From contig NZ_AQXC01000002.1 in assembly GCF_000375525.1 (NCBI RefSeq), positions 186,001 through 250,000 of the forward strand: a stretch of DNA of 64,000 nucleotides. The letters run 5' to 3'. The stretch comes from Corynebacterium propinquum DSM 44285 (GTDB lineage: Bacteria; Actinomycetota; Actinomycetes; Mycobacteriales; Mycobacteriaceae). The notes beneath the pieces are model-generated. The model searched no databases, was not told the DNA's origin, and saw nothing but the letters and a program-made list of their open reading frames with translations. Shown piece by piece: positions 54,436 to 63,859 of the stretch (the first letter of the stretch is position 1; each line of letters opens with the position of its first letter). A program made the position numbers and the translations under genes.

Positions 54436-55254
54436 TCACTTCCTCCCATTGGTATTGCGGTATCGCTCTAGTCTTGACAGTGTAAATGGTTTTCGAGACA
54501 GTATATAATTTACTAGGTTAGATACTTCATTCTTATCGACGGCCCATTCTGGAGGCAGTTGGTCCAAAATAGTCGCGAAGAGATTTTTGTCGAGAGCGTC
54601 GACAGCTGCGCTGGCTTTATCCCAGCATTCCTGAGGAATATGCGCCCTTAACATCGGCAAGTCTGGGGTAGCACCTTTCGCCTCTGGAGGGCCGTACCCC
54701 CAGGGTTGTTCGAATGAATCGAACCAGAAACCGTGGTCAATAGACCACAGCTGATTATCCGCATCGCAATCAATAAGTAATTGGTGATCGTCGTGAACGC
54801 AGCAGAGATCCCACAAAGCCAAGATTTTTGGAATGTGATTTATGTTTGCGTCGTCGGTGACATGGGGAATAACAGCCGGAGAAGTGCAAACGGTGGATGT
54901 ATGTAAATTCAAAGAACCGAAAAGAGGCAATTTGCCGATTCGATAACGATCAGTACGGTTATGGTCGCTGGTGATCAAGGTATCACTCAAAGACTGCGGT
55001 ACATGAATTATTTGCCACGGGCGTATTTGGGCACCGATAGTCTCACCAGTAATGCTTGCGACAACTTCGTTAATGACGGCTTCGTGCCCATGAGGATTCT
55101 CGAACCGTTTGCACCAGTAAGAATTTCCGTCACTAGCAAGACCAAGGAATGGTTTAGAACCGGAGTTTGCCATTTGACGCGGCAGAACCAATTCAATCCG
55201 CTCTTGGCGTTTTCTGTGCGCGTCGAAGTCTATTACATTTTCGTTGGAGTTCAT
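54436..55254 (-). CDS. HipA-like kinase domain protein
   Basis: 272 residues. After a polar start the protein shows a compact kinase-like fold of the HipA_2 type. An N-terminal lobe has KPFLGLASDGNSYWCKRFE, where the Lys (CKRFE) may bind ATP. The catalytic region is LCCVHDDHQLLIDCDADN, followed by LWSIDHGFWFDS, whose DHG stands where kinases have DFG. HipA relatives phosphorylate translation factors, but small HipA_2 proteins next to DUF3037 are uncharacterised. A toxin-antitoxin or defence role is possible. It overlaps the DUF3037 gene region and both are AT-richer than the core. Confidence 0.7.
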   Translation of the reverse strand: MNSNENVIDFDAHRKRQERIELVLPRQMANSGSKPFLGLASDGNSYWCKRFENPHGHEAVINEVVASITGETIGAQIRPWQIIHVPQSLSDTLITSDHNRTDRYRIGKLPLFGSLNLHTSTVCTSPAVIPHVTDDANINHIPKILALWDLCCVHDDHQLLIDCDADNQLWSIDHGFWFDSFEQPWGYGPPEAKGATPDLPMLRAHIPQECWDKASAAVDALDKNLFATILDQLPPEWAVDKNEVSNLVNYILSRKPFTLSRLERYRNTNGRK

Positions 55255-55328
55255 TTAATTCATTTCAACTATGATGCTGGTCGGTCGCTTGTAAAGTTGA
55301 TTCTACTGTAACTTAAGACACAGATCGA

Positions 55329-55735
55329 TTATGCGGGCGTTGTTTCGGTGGAAGCCATCAGTGCAGTGCGCAGGACGGAGCTGTCGCCGAAGCTTTGCCC
55401 CACCAGGACTATCTGCCTGCTGTTGATGATGATCGCCGGAAGTTCGGTGGCCAGTGTGCTGGCGAATGCTTGAGAGGCGTACTCCTCGCTGCGGTCATCG
55501 TGGCGTGCGGTGCACCGTATGACGAATACCTTCCGGTCGATGGATAGGTATGCCCCAAGATGCACATATCGACGGTGGGCATCGATTCGGTGAGCTCGAC
55601 GTCCGAACGGTAGGGGACCGTGAAGACGAGGGCATCTGCGTCTGTGGGCACCGAGATTCGGTGAACGGTGGTCATGTCCGGGGAATCTGTCATGGAAGTT
55701 GCGCTACTTTCATCATTGACTAGATAGGTAAACAT
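55329..55735 (-). pseudogene. Frameshifted gene divergent from the siderophore locus
   Basis: One frame runs from ATG 55735 (MFTYLVNDESSATSMTDSPD, then RISVPTDADALVFTVPYRSD) to about 55570 with sensible coding. The good coding then continues in another frame (HLGAYLSIDRKVFVIRCTAR, LPAIIINSRQIVLVGQSFGD) to the stop at 55329. A single indel near 55565 explains both. The joined product would be about 135 residues. I do not recognise it. A DtxR-like box covers its start, so it was probably iron-regulated. Confidence 0.5.
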
Positions 55736-55742
55736 AAGCTAA
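55724..55742. promoter_or_regulatory. DtxR-like iron box
   Basis: ATAGGTAAACATAAGCTAA matches the 19-base DtxR consensus TTAGGTTAGCCTAACCTAA at 14 positions. It lies between two divergent gene starts (55735 and 55753), upstream of a siderophore-binding lipoprotein gene, the expected place for iron-dependent repression. Confidence 0.6.
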
Positions 55743-55752
55743 CATTCACTGT

Positions 55753-56218
55753 ATGCGAGTTGCTGTTTCCGGCTATCAGCCGTGGGGGCACCGGACGTTG
55801 TCTACGGTCATCAGGGTTGGTCATGAAGCAGTTTTGGTAGTTGCGCACCCCGCCAGCGATCACCCTTATGAGCAAATGTGGGCAGACTCCGTTGAGGAGC
55901 ACGCCAGTGAGCATGGGCTCCCGGTGTGTGTCATTGAGCGCGCGGGGCAAGACGTCATTGAGGCGTTACATGATGCTGCATCAGACTTACTTCGAATTCC
56001 GAGGTTAGCGCGTCCACGTGCGTTCCGCGCACGTCTCGCAAGGTCGCTTCGGCGGAACCCCTTGCCGAGTCACCATCCCTCACGAGGGAGGAATCGCGAT
56101 GGTCTGCGGATCGCGCGTTGCCGACGTGCCGGCGCCGGCGATTGTTCTGGACCTTGTTCGTCTCGACGACAACTCGGAACTGCCCGCGACCGAAACCAAT
56201 AACAACGGAGAAAAATGA
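55753..56218 (+). pseudogene. Collapsed formyltransferase (siderophore-type) gene
   Basis: The first ~80 codons (MRVAVSGYQPWGHRTLSTVI, DHPYEQMWADSVEEHASEHG) match the N terminus of methionyl-tRNA-formyltransferase-like enzymes. The last ~60 codons, in another frame (GTPCRVTIPHEGG, PAPAIVLDLVRLDDNSELPA), match their C-terminal domain. The catalytic middle is missing, so an internal deletion with a frame change has destroyed it. Such enzymes formylate hydroxyornithine or similar groups in hydroxamate siderophores. Its stop overlaps the next gene's start (ATGA), indicating the original operon. Confidence 0.65.
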
Positions 56219-57231
56219 CACTCAAGAAGATTCTCGTTAGCACCGCTGCTGTGCTGACCTTGGGCGCAGCACTGACCGCGTGCTCGACTGATGACAAGTC
56301 CGGAAACTCCGGGGATTCCCAGGCAGTCAACGCCGAACAGGGCGCATTCCCCACCACCATCGAGCACCGCTACGGCTCGACCGAAATCAAGGAAGCCCCA
56401 CAGCGTGTGGTCTCCTTGGGCTACACGGATCAGGACGCACTGCTGGCACTGGGAGTTACTCCTGTCTCCGTAAACTACTGGGACGGAATGACCCCGGATG
56501 GTCAGGCTGCGGGCAACTGGTCCAATGACAAGATCGCGGGCGAGACTCCTCGGATCGACAAACACGCAGAGGTTAATGCGGAAGCTATCGCTAAGGATAA
56601 GCCAGACCTCATCGTGGCCGTTTACTCGGATATCGATGAAGCCACGTACAAGAAGCTGTCTGGGATCGCCCCTGTCGTCGTACAAAAGGGCGAATACGAA
56701 GAACTACAGCAACCATGGGACGTGACCACGGAAGAGATCGGGCAGGCCGTGGGCAAGCCTGAAGAGGCAAAGCGCCAGGTGGAGCAGGTCAAGGAGAAGT
56801 TCGCAGAGCTCAAGGCCCGCCACCCAGAGTGGGCCGAGAAGGAACTCGGTGTAGCCACTGTCTCTGACGAGAATCTGGCGGTCTTTGCCGAGGGTGATCC
56901 GCGCAGCCGCTTCTTCACCGAGCTGGGATTCAAGATCAACCCGGCCTACGCGGGCATCACCAAGGACAAGTTCTACGGCGAGGTCTCCAAGGAAAACGCA
57001 GCCAAGATCAATTCCGACATATTGGTCTGGGATCAGCTGTCCTACTCTCCGAAGCAGAGCAAGGCTTCTGTGATCGAGGATCCGATCGTGGGCGAGCTGC
57101 CTGCCGTGAAGGACGGACGCAGTGTTTATTTGGAAGGCGACTTGGAAAAGGCCTTCGGGTGGCAGACCGTGCTGAGCCTGAACTATTTGCTGGACAAGAT
57201 CGAGCAGCCGTTGGCAGACGCCACGAAGTAG
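56215..57231 (+). CDS. Iron-siderophore ABC transporter substrate-binding lipoprotein
   Basis: 338 residues with a signal peptide and lipobox (LTACS, Cys near residue 22). The FecB/FepB-type fold follows: RYGSTEIKEAPQRVVSLGYT and DALLALGVTPVSVNYW in the first lobe, then a long helix and a second lobe with DENLAVFAEGDPRSRFFTEL. It should deliver ferric siderophore to a permease that is not in this window. The order (DtxR box, biosynthesis relic, binding protein) resembles ciu-type loci of pathogenic corynebacteria. Translation is coupled to the formyltransferase relic. Confidence 0.85.
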   Translation: MTLKKILVSTAAVLTLGAALTACSTDDKSGNSGDSQAVNAEQGAFPTTIEHRYGSTEIKEAPQRVVSLGYTDQDALLALGVTPVSVNYWDGMTPDGQAAGNWSNDKIAGETPRIDKHAEVNAEAIAKDKPDLIVAVYSDIDEATYKKLSGIAPVVVQKGEYEELQQPWDVTTEEIGQAVGKPEEAKRQVEQVKEKFAELKARHPEWAEKELGVATVSDENLAVFAEGDPRSRFFTELGFKINPAYAGITKDKFYGEVSKENAAKINSDILVWDQLSYSPKQSKASVIEDPIVGELPAVKDGRSVYLEGDLEKAFGWQTVLSLNYLLDKIEQPLADATK

Positions 57232-57760
57232 TCTGAATCAACTTCTGAGCCGCCCCGCGCGAAAGTGCCGGGGCAATCTTGCTGTCGTTGAAAGCTCTTA
57301 AATTCCACGACAGGTCATGCGGAAAATCTCTCCAAGATTTCGTCCGCATGCCCTTTCGCGGGGCTCCGTCGAGTTGAGATGTCGAAACATGCCGAATCTC
57401 CAGTCCCAGTGGTCCGAGTTACGGGGAAGTACCCCCTTCAGTCATCCATCCTGCGGTACAGCAGACCGTTGAAGTGAACACGGGTACGGGCGAGGAGAGA
57501 GGTTTCTACTTTTCAATTAGACCGCAACTTTCAGCCCATCGCGCAGCATGCGATAAACTGCGTCAAGAGCGGTAGCGGTAACCGTCAAAAATGGTCCTTC
57601 GAAGACAACGGCGCGGAAGATATTTGCTGACCTATAGGGGAGACGAGCCAAGTCTAGCTACAGTACAGTTTTCTGAGGGTTCCAGCAGTAAAGAAAACTT
57701 CGGTTTATATAAGTCGACGTGGGTTCTATAAGTGGCCAACTACAGAACGATACTAGTTAG
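57232..57760. other. 529-base gap with hairpins
   Basis: No gene is seen. GCCCCG/CGGGGC (57252-57274) is a likely terminator for the binding-protein gene. CATGCGGAAAATCT (57316-57329) with AGATTT and TCCGCATG (57335-57350) forms a second strong hairpin. The part after 57640 is AT-rich and holds the promoter region of the next gene. Confidence 0.5.
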
Positions 57761-58426
57761 ATGCAGACATACAATAGATACGATTCATTTGGGGAACCAA
57801 AATGGGATTTTCAAAGCTCTGTAGAGGTCCCATTCCCAGATATATTCCCTTACGATATTAATGACGGTGGTTGCCTCGCTACGCTTAGTCGGAACTACTC
57901 GTATGCAGTAGAAGTACGGATGGAGTCCTCCATTTTTCCACCGTTAGGTGACAATAGAGCCTGTACCTGGCGGGAAGTGGGAATGGCCCTTAATCGACCA
58001 GTTCTCCCTGCTCGCTCTTTCCGAAATGCTTTCGGAAAAATGAGCGAAACTCAATTCAAGTCTGAGATAGCAAACAAGGTGTCATGGCCCTTCGATACGA
58101 ACCTAAGCCTCTTATGGTATCCGCTTCGCGCCGAACTTGGAAGGCCTGAATATTGCTGGTACCTCCCGGAAGGCTATGAGATAGGCGACTGTGAAGAACG
58201 AGAATTAAACGGATGGCATTACGTAGCTGGCTCACTAATCGAGGAGACGCACAATGATTCTGAAGGTGTCGTTATGGCTACCGCAGCATGGCATTCAGAT
58301 TTGTGGCTTATGTTTTTAAATGAATGCAACTCGCGGGTGATTGTTACCTTAAACAACCGCGATCAGGCGCGTCGAATACTAGAGAATAATGTCATTGAAT
58401 CGTATTTACTCTGGGGGAACTGCTAA
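57761..58426 (+). CDS. Hypothetical protein
   Basis: These 221 residues are rich in Trp, Tyr and Asn, with no signal peptide or membrane segment. Features include CTWREVGMALNRPVLPARSF, YPLRAELGRPEYCWYLPEGY and a C-terminal helix with NNRDQARRILENN. I know no family. The gene is AT-richer than the core, has no clear ribosome-binding site, and stands alone between the siderophore relic and an IS relic. Acquired DNA is likely. Confidence 0.5.
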   Translation: MQTYNRYDSFGEPKWDFQSSVEVPFPDIFPYDINDGGCLATLSRNYSYAVEVRMESSIFPPLGDNRACTWREVGMALNRPVLPARSFRNAFGKMSETQFKSEIANKVSWPFDTNLSLLWYPLRAELGRPEYCWYLPEGYEIGDCEERELNGWHYVAGSLIEETHNDSEGVVMATAAWHSDLWLMFLNECNSRVIVTLNNRDQARRILENNVIESYLLWGNC

Positions 58427-58482
58427 CACTCCCATAAGGCTATTCGGAATAGTACTGCAGGCCCATTCGCTTCGATCATTAG

Positions 58483-58530
58483 GGACCTGACCCCCGACGT
58501 GTCCACTTTCCGGGGGTCAGGTCCTCTTTT
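58483..58530. mobile_element. IS3-like relic with fused ends, also a terminator-like hairpin
   Basis: GGACCTGACCCCCG (58483-58496) and CGGGGGTCAGGTCC (58511-58524) are perfect 14-base inverted arms followed by TCTTTT. The right part, TGTCCACTTTCCGGGGGTCA, has the look of an IS3-family terminus, so the hairpin may be two IS ends joined after loss of the interior. It now lies downstream of the restriction-modification gene, where it could act as its terminator. Confidence 0.5.
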
Positions 58531-58599
58531 CGATTCCTTGTTGGACTAAGACTTTCGGGCAGCAGATGCTGATTGGTGGTGGAGAGGACTCCGTGGGTA

Positions 58600-61500
58600 C
58601 TAGTTTTCCAACCCATCAACAATCCGCACGGTTTCCATCGCCACCCGCGTGACCTTGCCAATCAGATCCACGATGTAGCGCGGGTTGCCCACCTCATCGG
58701 CCCAATCATTCGGATCATTCACAATCCCCGAAGCTTTGTCCTTCTTCACCTGGTACCGATCAATCAACCATGCCACCGCGGAACGCGAGCCCAACATGTA
58801 CTCATCCGCCTCTGCCGGAATACCGGAGATGGTCACCTGCTTGTTGTAGATCAGCTTGGTCACGTCATTGACGTTCTTGCCCGTTTCCGGATCCTTGCGC
58901 CTAGCCCACTTCATCTTCTGCACACGCCAGGTCTCACGGTTGGACTCATCACCCTTGACCTGAATATCTAACGGCCACGGTTCCACGGACTCATAATCCA
59001 CGTGCAACTCCATGAGTTCCTTACCAGCTGCAGCGAACTTATCGAACTCAGCACGCGACGACGGCGTTTCAATATGCGGCAGCATCTTCTTCAAATCTGC
59101 CGCATACTGCGTGCGATAACCCGGATCATGCAACTTGCCGTACACAAAGTGGAAGATGCCATCACCCGTGACATCACCGCCCAACGCATCCCGGTAAATC
59201 TGCTTAATCTCATCCGTGATGTTGTCCACCCGCACATACCCATCAACAACCTCACCGACTTGGCCGTAAGCACTGGTCTCACCTTGCTTGACGACGTTCC
59301 CTTCACCGAACAGACCACCATCTTCGGCATCGACTGGGGTCCAGGTGAAGCGGGTAAAGAACTGGCCAGTATACGTGAAGAACGACAGATCTGGGATTAG
59401 TTCTGTAGCTAGCACTGCAAATTCAGCTGCATCGCGAGGGGCCATAACGATGAAACCGATATTGGAGTGCTCTGGGGTCGGAAACATTGAAGGCAGTTGG
59501 TACCTACGATGGTTCAGTTGTTCGTCGAAGTATACATATTGCTGGCAAAATGGTCGATACTGGCTCTTTGTTCGGTAGCCGTTTCGGTTAATATCTACTC
59601 TCCGATCCAGCTGGGCTTGGAGACTTGAAGACCATTTACTCCGGACCGGATTTACGAACCATGGCTCGCTCTTTAAAAACTCTTCCGCATTTTGTTCGGG
59701 GTGAATCGTTTCCAGGGCTTGAGTGTAAGTCGATTTCAGAACTGCGACATTTTCTCCTATAGCCTTTGTTGAAAATGAATACAGCCAAGAATCTCTGGCT
59801 GATTCTAGGCCCCTAGAGAATATATTAAAGAATGTAGTCGAACTTCCCTTTTTGTCACCAATAATCGGCCACGTCTCAAACTCTTCAGATCGTTGATTTA
59901 GCCAATCGCCTTCTTTGTTAGGTTCGATAGTTTGCCAAATAAGGGTTTCGATTGATGCGCTTGTAATTGCACTTATCTTGTCAGCTTTAGAGGAATAGTC
60001 CGGTAATTCGGCATAGTGCAAGTCAAAGGATTGCTTCGACTCATCCTTGATCCCTATAGCAATGGAAACCCCAACCCGGATGTCAAAAACATTTCCGCCT
60101 TCACGTTTGGCGTGTTCGCCAGCGGTACGAGAATTTCCACGAAGATTAAAAACGTAGAGATCTGTAAAGTCTTCGGCCATCGACAAGCGCACACCGGCAC
60201 CGGCATTGCCGTCGATCCACCCATTATTTGATACGAATGCCACGATTCCTTGGTCGCCGATGCGGTCCGTAGCCCAGCGGAAAGCGCGCAGGTAGGAGTC
60301 GTACAGGGAGTTTTTATTGGTGGCCGTGGACTTGGCCGCGTAGGTGTCCGCGATGCGCTTATCTAGGCTGGGGTACTTCTGGTTGGCATTGAGGTCGTTC
60401 GCGGACTTTTGGCCGACGGAATACGGCGGGTTACCAATGACCACATTGATGGGCGCATTCTTCTGCCGCTCAATGGTGGCGTTGTTTTCGCGGAAAATGT
60501 TGAGGTCTGGAATATCGCCGTCTTCGTGGACTTGGAAGGTATCGGCAAGCGCGATATTCGTAAATGACACGTAGTCCGGTGTTGGTGCACCGTTGCGCTG
60601 CGCGGCTTCCTCACGCAGGGCGTTGTAGGTGGTCTCGATATTCACCGCAGAGACGTAGTACGCCAGCAGCATGATTTCGGTGGCAAACAGCTCGTTGGCA
60701 TATTTGCGTGCCATGTCTTCTGGTTTGATCAGCCCAGACTGCAGCAAGCGCACCATGAACGTCGAGGTCCCAGCGAAGGGATCGAGGATGCTTACCCCCT
60801 CATCGCTTAAGCCCTTGCCAAAGTGCTTGCGGGAGACCTCATCGGCAGCGCGCAGGATGAAGTCCACGATTTCCACCGGGGTGTAAACAATGCCGAGGGC
60901 CTCTGCCTGTTTCTTGAAGGCCTTACGGAAAAAGCGCTCATACAGATCCTTAATCACCTGCTGCTTACCCGACGCAGAGGTCACTTCAGACGCACGCACG
61001 CGCACGGAGTCGTAGAATTTCTCCAGCGATTCCGTTTCGCTGTCCAGGTGTGCGTCCTGCAGCGCATCTGTCATACGCTGCATTACCTGGGCCACCGGGT
61101 TGTTCTCAATGAAGTCGTGGTTATCGAACAACGCGTTGAACACTGGAGCAGTGATCAAGTGCTGCGAAAGCATCGAGATGGCATCGGCTTCACCAATCCC
61201 GTCGTTCAGGTTATTACGCAGGCCATCGACGAAATCATCGAATTCAGCGCGCAAGTGCTTATCCGCGCCGTCGACAAGCTTAGTAATGCGGGTGACCTGG
61301 TTTTCGGCAATCTTGGCGACGTCATCGGCCCAGTCTTCCCAATACGTGCGCGAACCAACCTTATCCACCAACTTGGTGTAGATGGCTTCCTGCCACCGCT
61401 CCAAAGAAAACAGCGCGATCTGCTTCGCTGTGTCTGCATCAGTGGGATTATCGGTCGGGGAGGGAACAGGATCGACGATCGGCTTTTTAGGTTTCACAAC

Positions 61501-63562
61501 TGGATCCACGACAACTGGCAGCTCGTCTGGGTTGCCTTCGTTTAACGCGATGGAGTTGATCTTCGCATTGAAGCGATCATCGTGGGCACGCAGTGCGTTC
61601 AGGATCTGCCAGACCACCTTGAAGCGCGTGTTGTCGTTGAGCGCCTGCGATGGGCTCACCCCAGGAGGCACCGCGACCGGCAGAATAATATAGCCATAGT
61701 CTTTGCCCTCTGCCTTACGCATCACGCGGCCGACAGACTGCACCACATCCACCATGGAGTTACGCGGTTGGAAGAAGATCACCGAATCCAGCCCAGGCAC
61801 ATCCACGCCTTCCGACAGGCAACGCGCGTTGGTCAGAACCCGGGATTCCGTAGGCGCAATGTCCGCTTCTAGCCAGTTAATCCGCGAAGAGCGCTGCATC
61901 GCGTTCATGGTGCCGTCGACATGCTGGGCTACCACAGCCACATCCGTGTTGTGCAGGCTGATGTCTTCCAGCGCGGCGTGCTCGTGCAGCGATTCCTGGT
62001 GCGCAGCCACCAAAGCAGGGAAGGAATCTGCGATCTGCTTTGAATGTTTGATGTCTTTCGCGAAAGCCACCGTGCGTTGCATCGGCTTGGCATTAACCTC
62101 GAAGCCGTCCTTGGTGCCCTGCAACTTGCCGGAGCGTTTCGCCAGCGCATTCCACGCGCCGATGATTGCTGAAGCCGTTGTGAGGTTCACTAATTGTCCT
62201 GGGGCGTTGGCAAGGGCTTCTGCGGCGACGTCCTCGTCGACCGTCATCACCAACACCTTGTAGTCGGTAAGCAACCCGCGCTCGACGGCTTCGCCAAAGC
62301 CTAACCGGTGAAACTCCGGGCCGTAGACACCTTCATCATCCATCGATGCCAACTCAGCCGAGTGGTCTGCGGCTTTGTCTTTCACATCGTCGTCGAAAAG
62401 CTTGGGTGTGGCCGTCATGTACAGGCGCTTGTCGGCTTTGATGTAGTCGGCTTCGTGGATGCGCACAAAGTTCGAGGCATCCTCGCCAGCCAGCGTCACA
62501 CCCGTGGTGCGGTGCGCTTCATCGCAAATAACCAAGTCGAAATCGTCAAGGCCGTTGTGCTGCGCGTCGTGCACCGTCGGTAGCGACTGGTAGGTGGAAA
62601 AGACCACGTGCAGGCCGGCAGAGTGCTTGCCGGTATTGAATACTTCCGCTAGGCGCTTACCATTTGTAGATACCGGAACTTCTAGGTCATACGGCGCAAT
62701 ATCCTCGGCGCCTTTGCCCACCTTGGTATCTGAGCACACCGCAAAGCTGCGCATATCGACCGTTGCCTGTGCGGTCCACTCACGCAGGGTTTGTGAGAGC
62801 AGCGCGATAGACGGAACCAGGAATAAAACCCGGGCTTTACCCCCCCCCGTTTTCGCGGGCGAACTGTTCAGCCAGGCGCAGCGACGTAAATGTCTTGCCC
62901 GTACCGCAGGCCATAATCAGCTTGCCGCGGTCATGGGTAGCGAAACCAGCCAAGGCTTTTTCGATTGCCTCAGATTGGTGTTTGCGGGGTTGGAAAGCTT
63001 CCTTACGCTCCAGTTTCACCTGGATCTCTGAACCAGGGAATGCCACATCCCAGTTCACCGGGGCAGAGGCAATGTCTGCGATACCGATACGGCTGGTTTC
63101 AATGATCTGGTTCGCCAGCGCGGCCTCGGCATTCGAGGACCACTTATCCGTCGTCGAGATGATATAGCGGTGCGAGAAATGTTCCCGGCCGTTTTCCGTT
63201 TCGAAGGATTTGCCAGAAGCCTCAAAGAAGGAGTCGATGTGGCCTTTTTGGATACTGGTGGTCGGCCTATAAAACTTCGCCTGGATGGCCACCCAGCTGT
63301 CATCGGCCACGCGGTGGGCCACCATATCGATGCCCGTGTCGGTCTGGCCGTTGTTATAGCGCCAATCAGACCAGCGGCAGACCTCATCGAACTGCTCGGC
63401 CAGGGAAGGAGTAGTGCGGAAGAAGTTCACCATGAGTTTTTCGAAGGCAATACCGTACTTGCCCTGCGGTTGATTCTCACGTAGCTGGTCCAGAACTTCT
63501 TCAAACGTAGCCATGCACCGATTATGCCTTATCGGGGTTGCGGGGCGAGGTTCTTGGTGCAC
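58600..63562 (-). CDS. Type ISP-like restriction-modification enzyme, interrupted at a G9 tract
   Basis: Two frames make one gene. The first (63562-62837) holds a Mrr-like nuclease part, TDTGIDMVAH then WVAIQAKFYRP (Asp...Gln-x-Lys), and the helicase Walker A MACGTGKTFTS. It stops just after a run of nine Gs (62840-62848). With eight Gs the frame would continue as GGGKARVLFLVPSIALL into the rest: DEAH box LVICDEAHRTTG, MTATPKLF, coupler, N6-adenine methyltransferase motifs LDPFAGTSTFMVRLL and VVIGNPPYSVGQ, and a C-terminal target-recognition part. The joined length is about 1653 residues, like LlaGI/LlaBIII. As sequenced, the full enzyme is OFF unless slippage occurs. The second frame has an internal ATG at 62754. 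Confidence 0.85.
62840..62848 (-). repeat. G9 homopolymer inside the restriction-modification gene
   Basis: Nine Gs on the coding strand follow codons for Glu-Asn. G9 leads to TAA right after the tract; G8 (or G11) restores the frame into the helicase domain. Slippage in such tracts is a common switch of restriction-modification genes. Confidence 0.8.
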
Positions 63563-63572
63563 TTTGCCCAGC

Positions 63573-63617
63573 CTATGGTTCCTGGCCAGTGCCCGCGTTA
63601 ATGATTCTATGCTGCAC
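63573..63617 (-). pseudogene. Excisionase/AlpA-like DNA-binding protein, relic copy 4
   Basis: The minus-strand DNA at 63573-63629 aligns with the start of module copies 1-3. The frame from GTG 63617 reads MQHRIINAGTGQEP and then stops, against MQPKIINVDTGQELW in copy 1. The rest of the gene is gone. The start still overlaps the short membrane protein gene by 11 bases. Confidence 0.65.
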
Positions 63618-63747
63618 TGTCTTCCTTTTTGGAGGAAGCGGCCGTCGCTAAGTTGTAGCCAGATAGTGCCGCGAGTGCCACGACTATCCCCCAGATCGGA
63701 GAATCAGCAATTAAAGGCAGCGACGAACTTGGGAGCTGTACAATCAC
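63607..63747 (-). CDS. Short membrane protein of the module, copy 4
   Basis: A 46-residue frame from GTG 63747 has a hydrophobic core with LIADSPIWGIVVALAALSGY and a charged tail SSKKEDSAA. The segment ADSPIWGIVVALAAL recalls GDTPIFWMVMGATAV in copy 2, which supports common origin. The partner gene is truncated, so function is doubtful. It lies between the restriction-modification gene and the partial gene at the right edge. Confidence 0.45.
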   Translation of the reverse strand: MIVQLPSSSLPLIADSPIWGIVVALAALSGYNLATAASSKKEDSAA

Positions 63748-63859
63748 AAAGAATTATTGAGTACAGAGAGAATGTTTACGAATGTTCGAAACGTTCCGGG
63801 GTATGAGAACACTGGATTGGGAAACCTGTTAGCTCCTTCCACAACTAGTATTTGATATA

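Noticed and set aside
46427..55254. CRISPR array or cas genes in the accessory region
   Set aside because: Repeats are few, long and diverged, with no short regular repeat-spacer pattern and no Cas-like protein.
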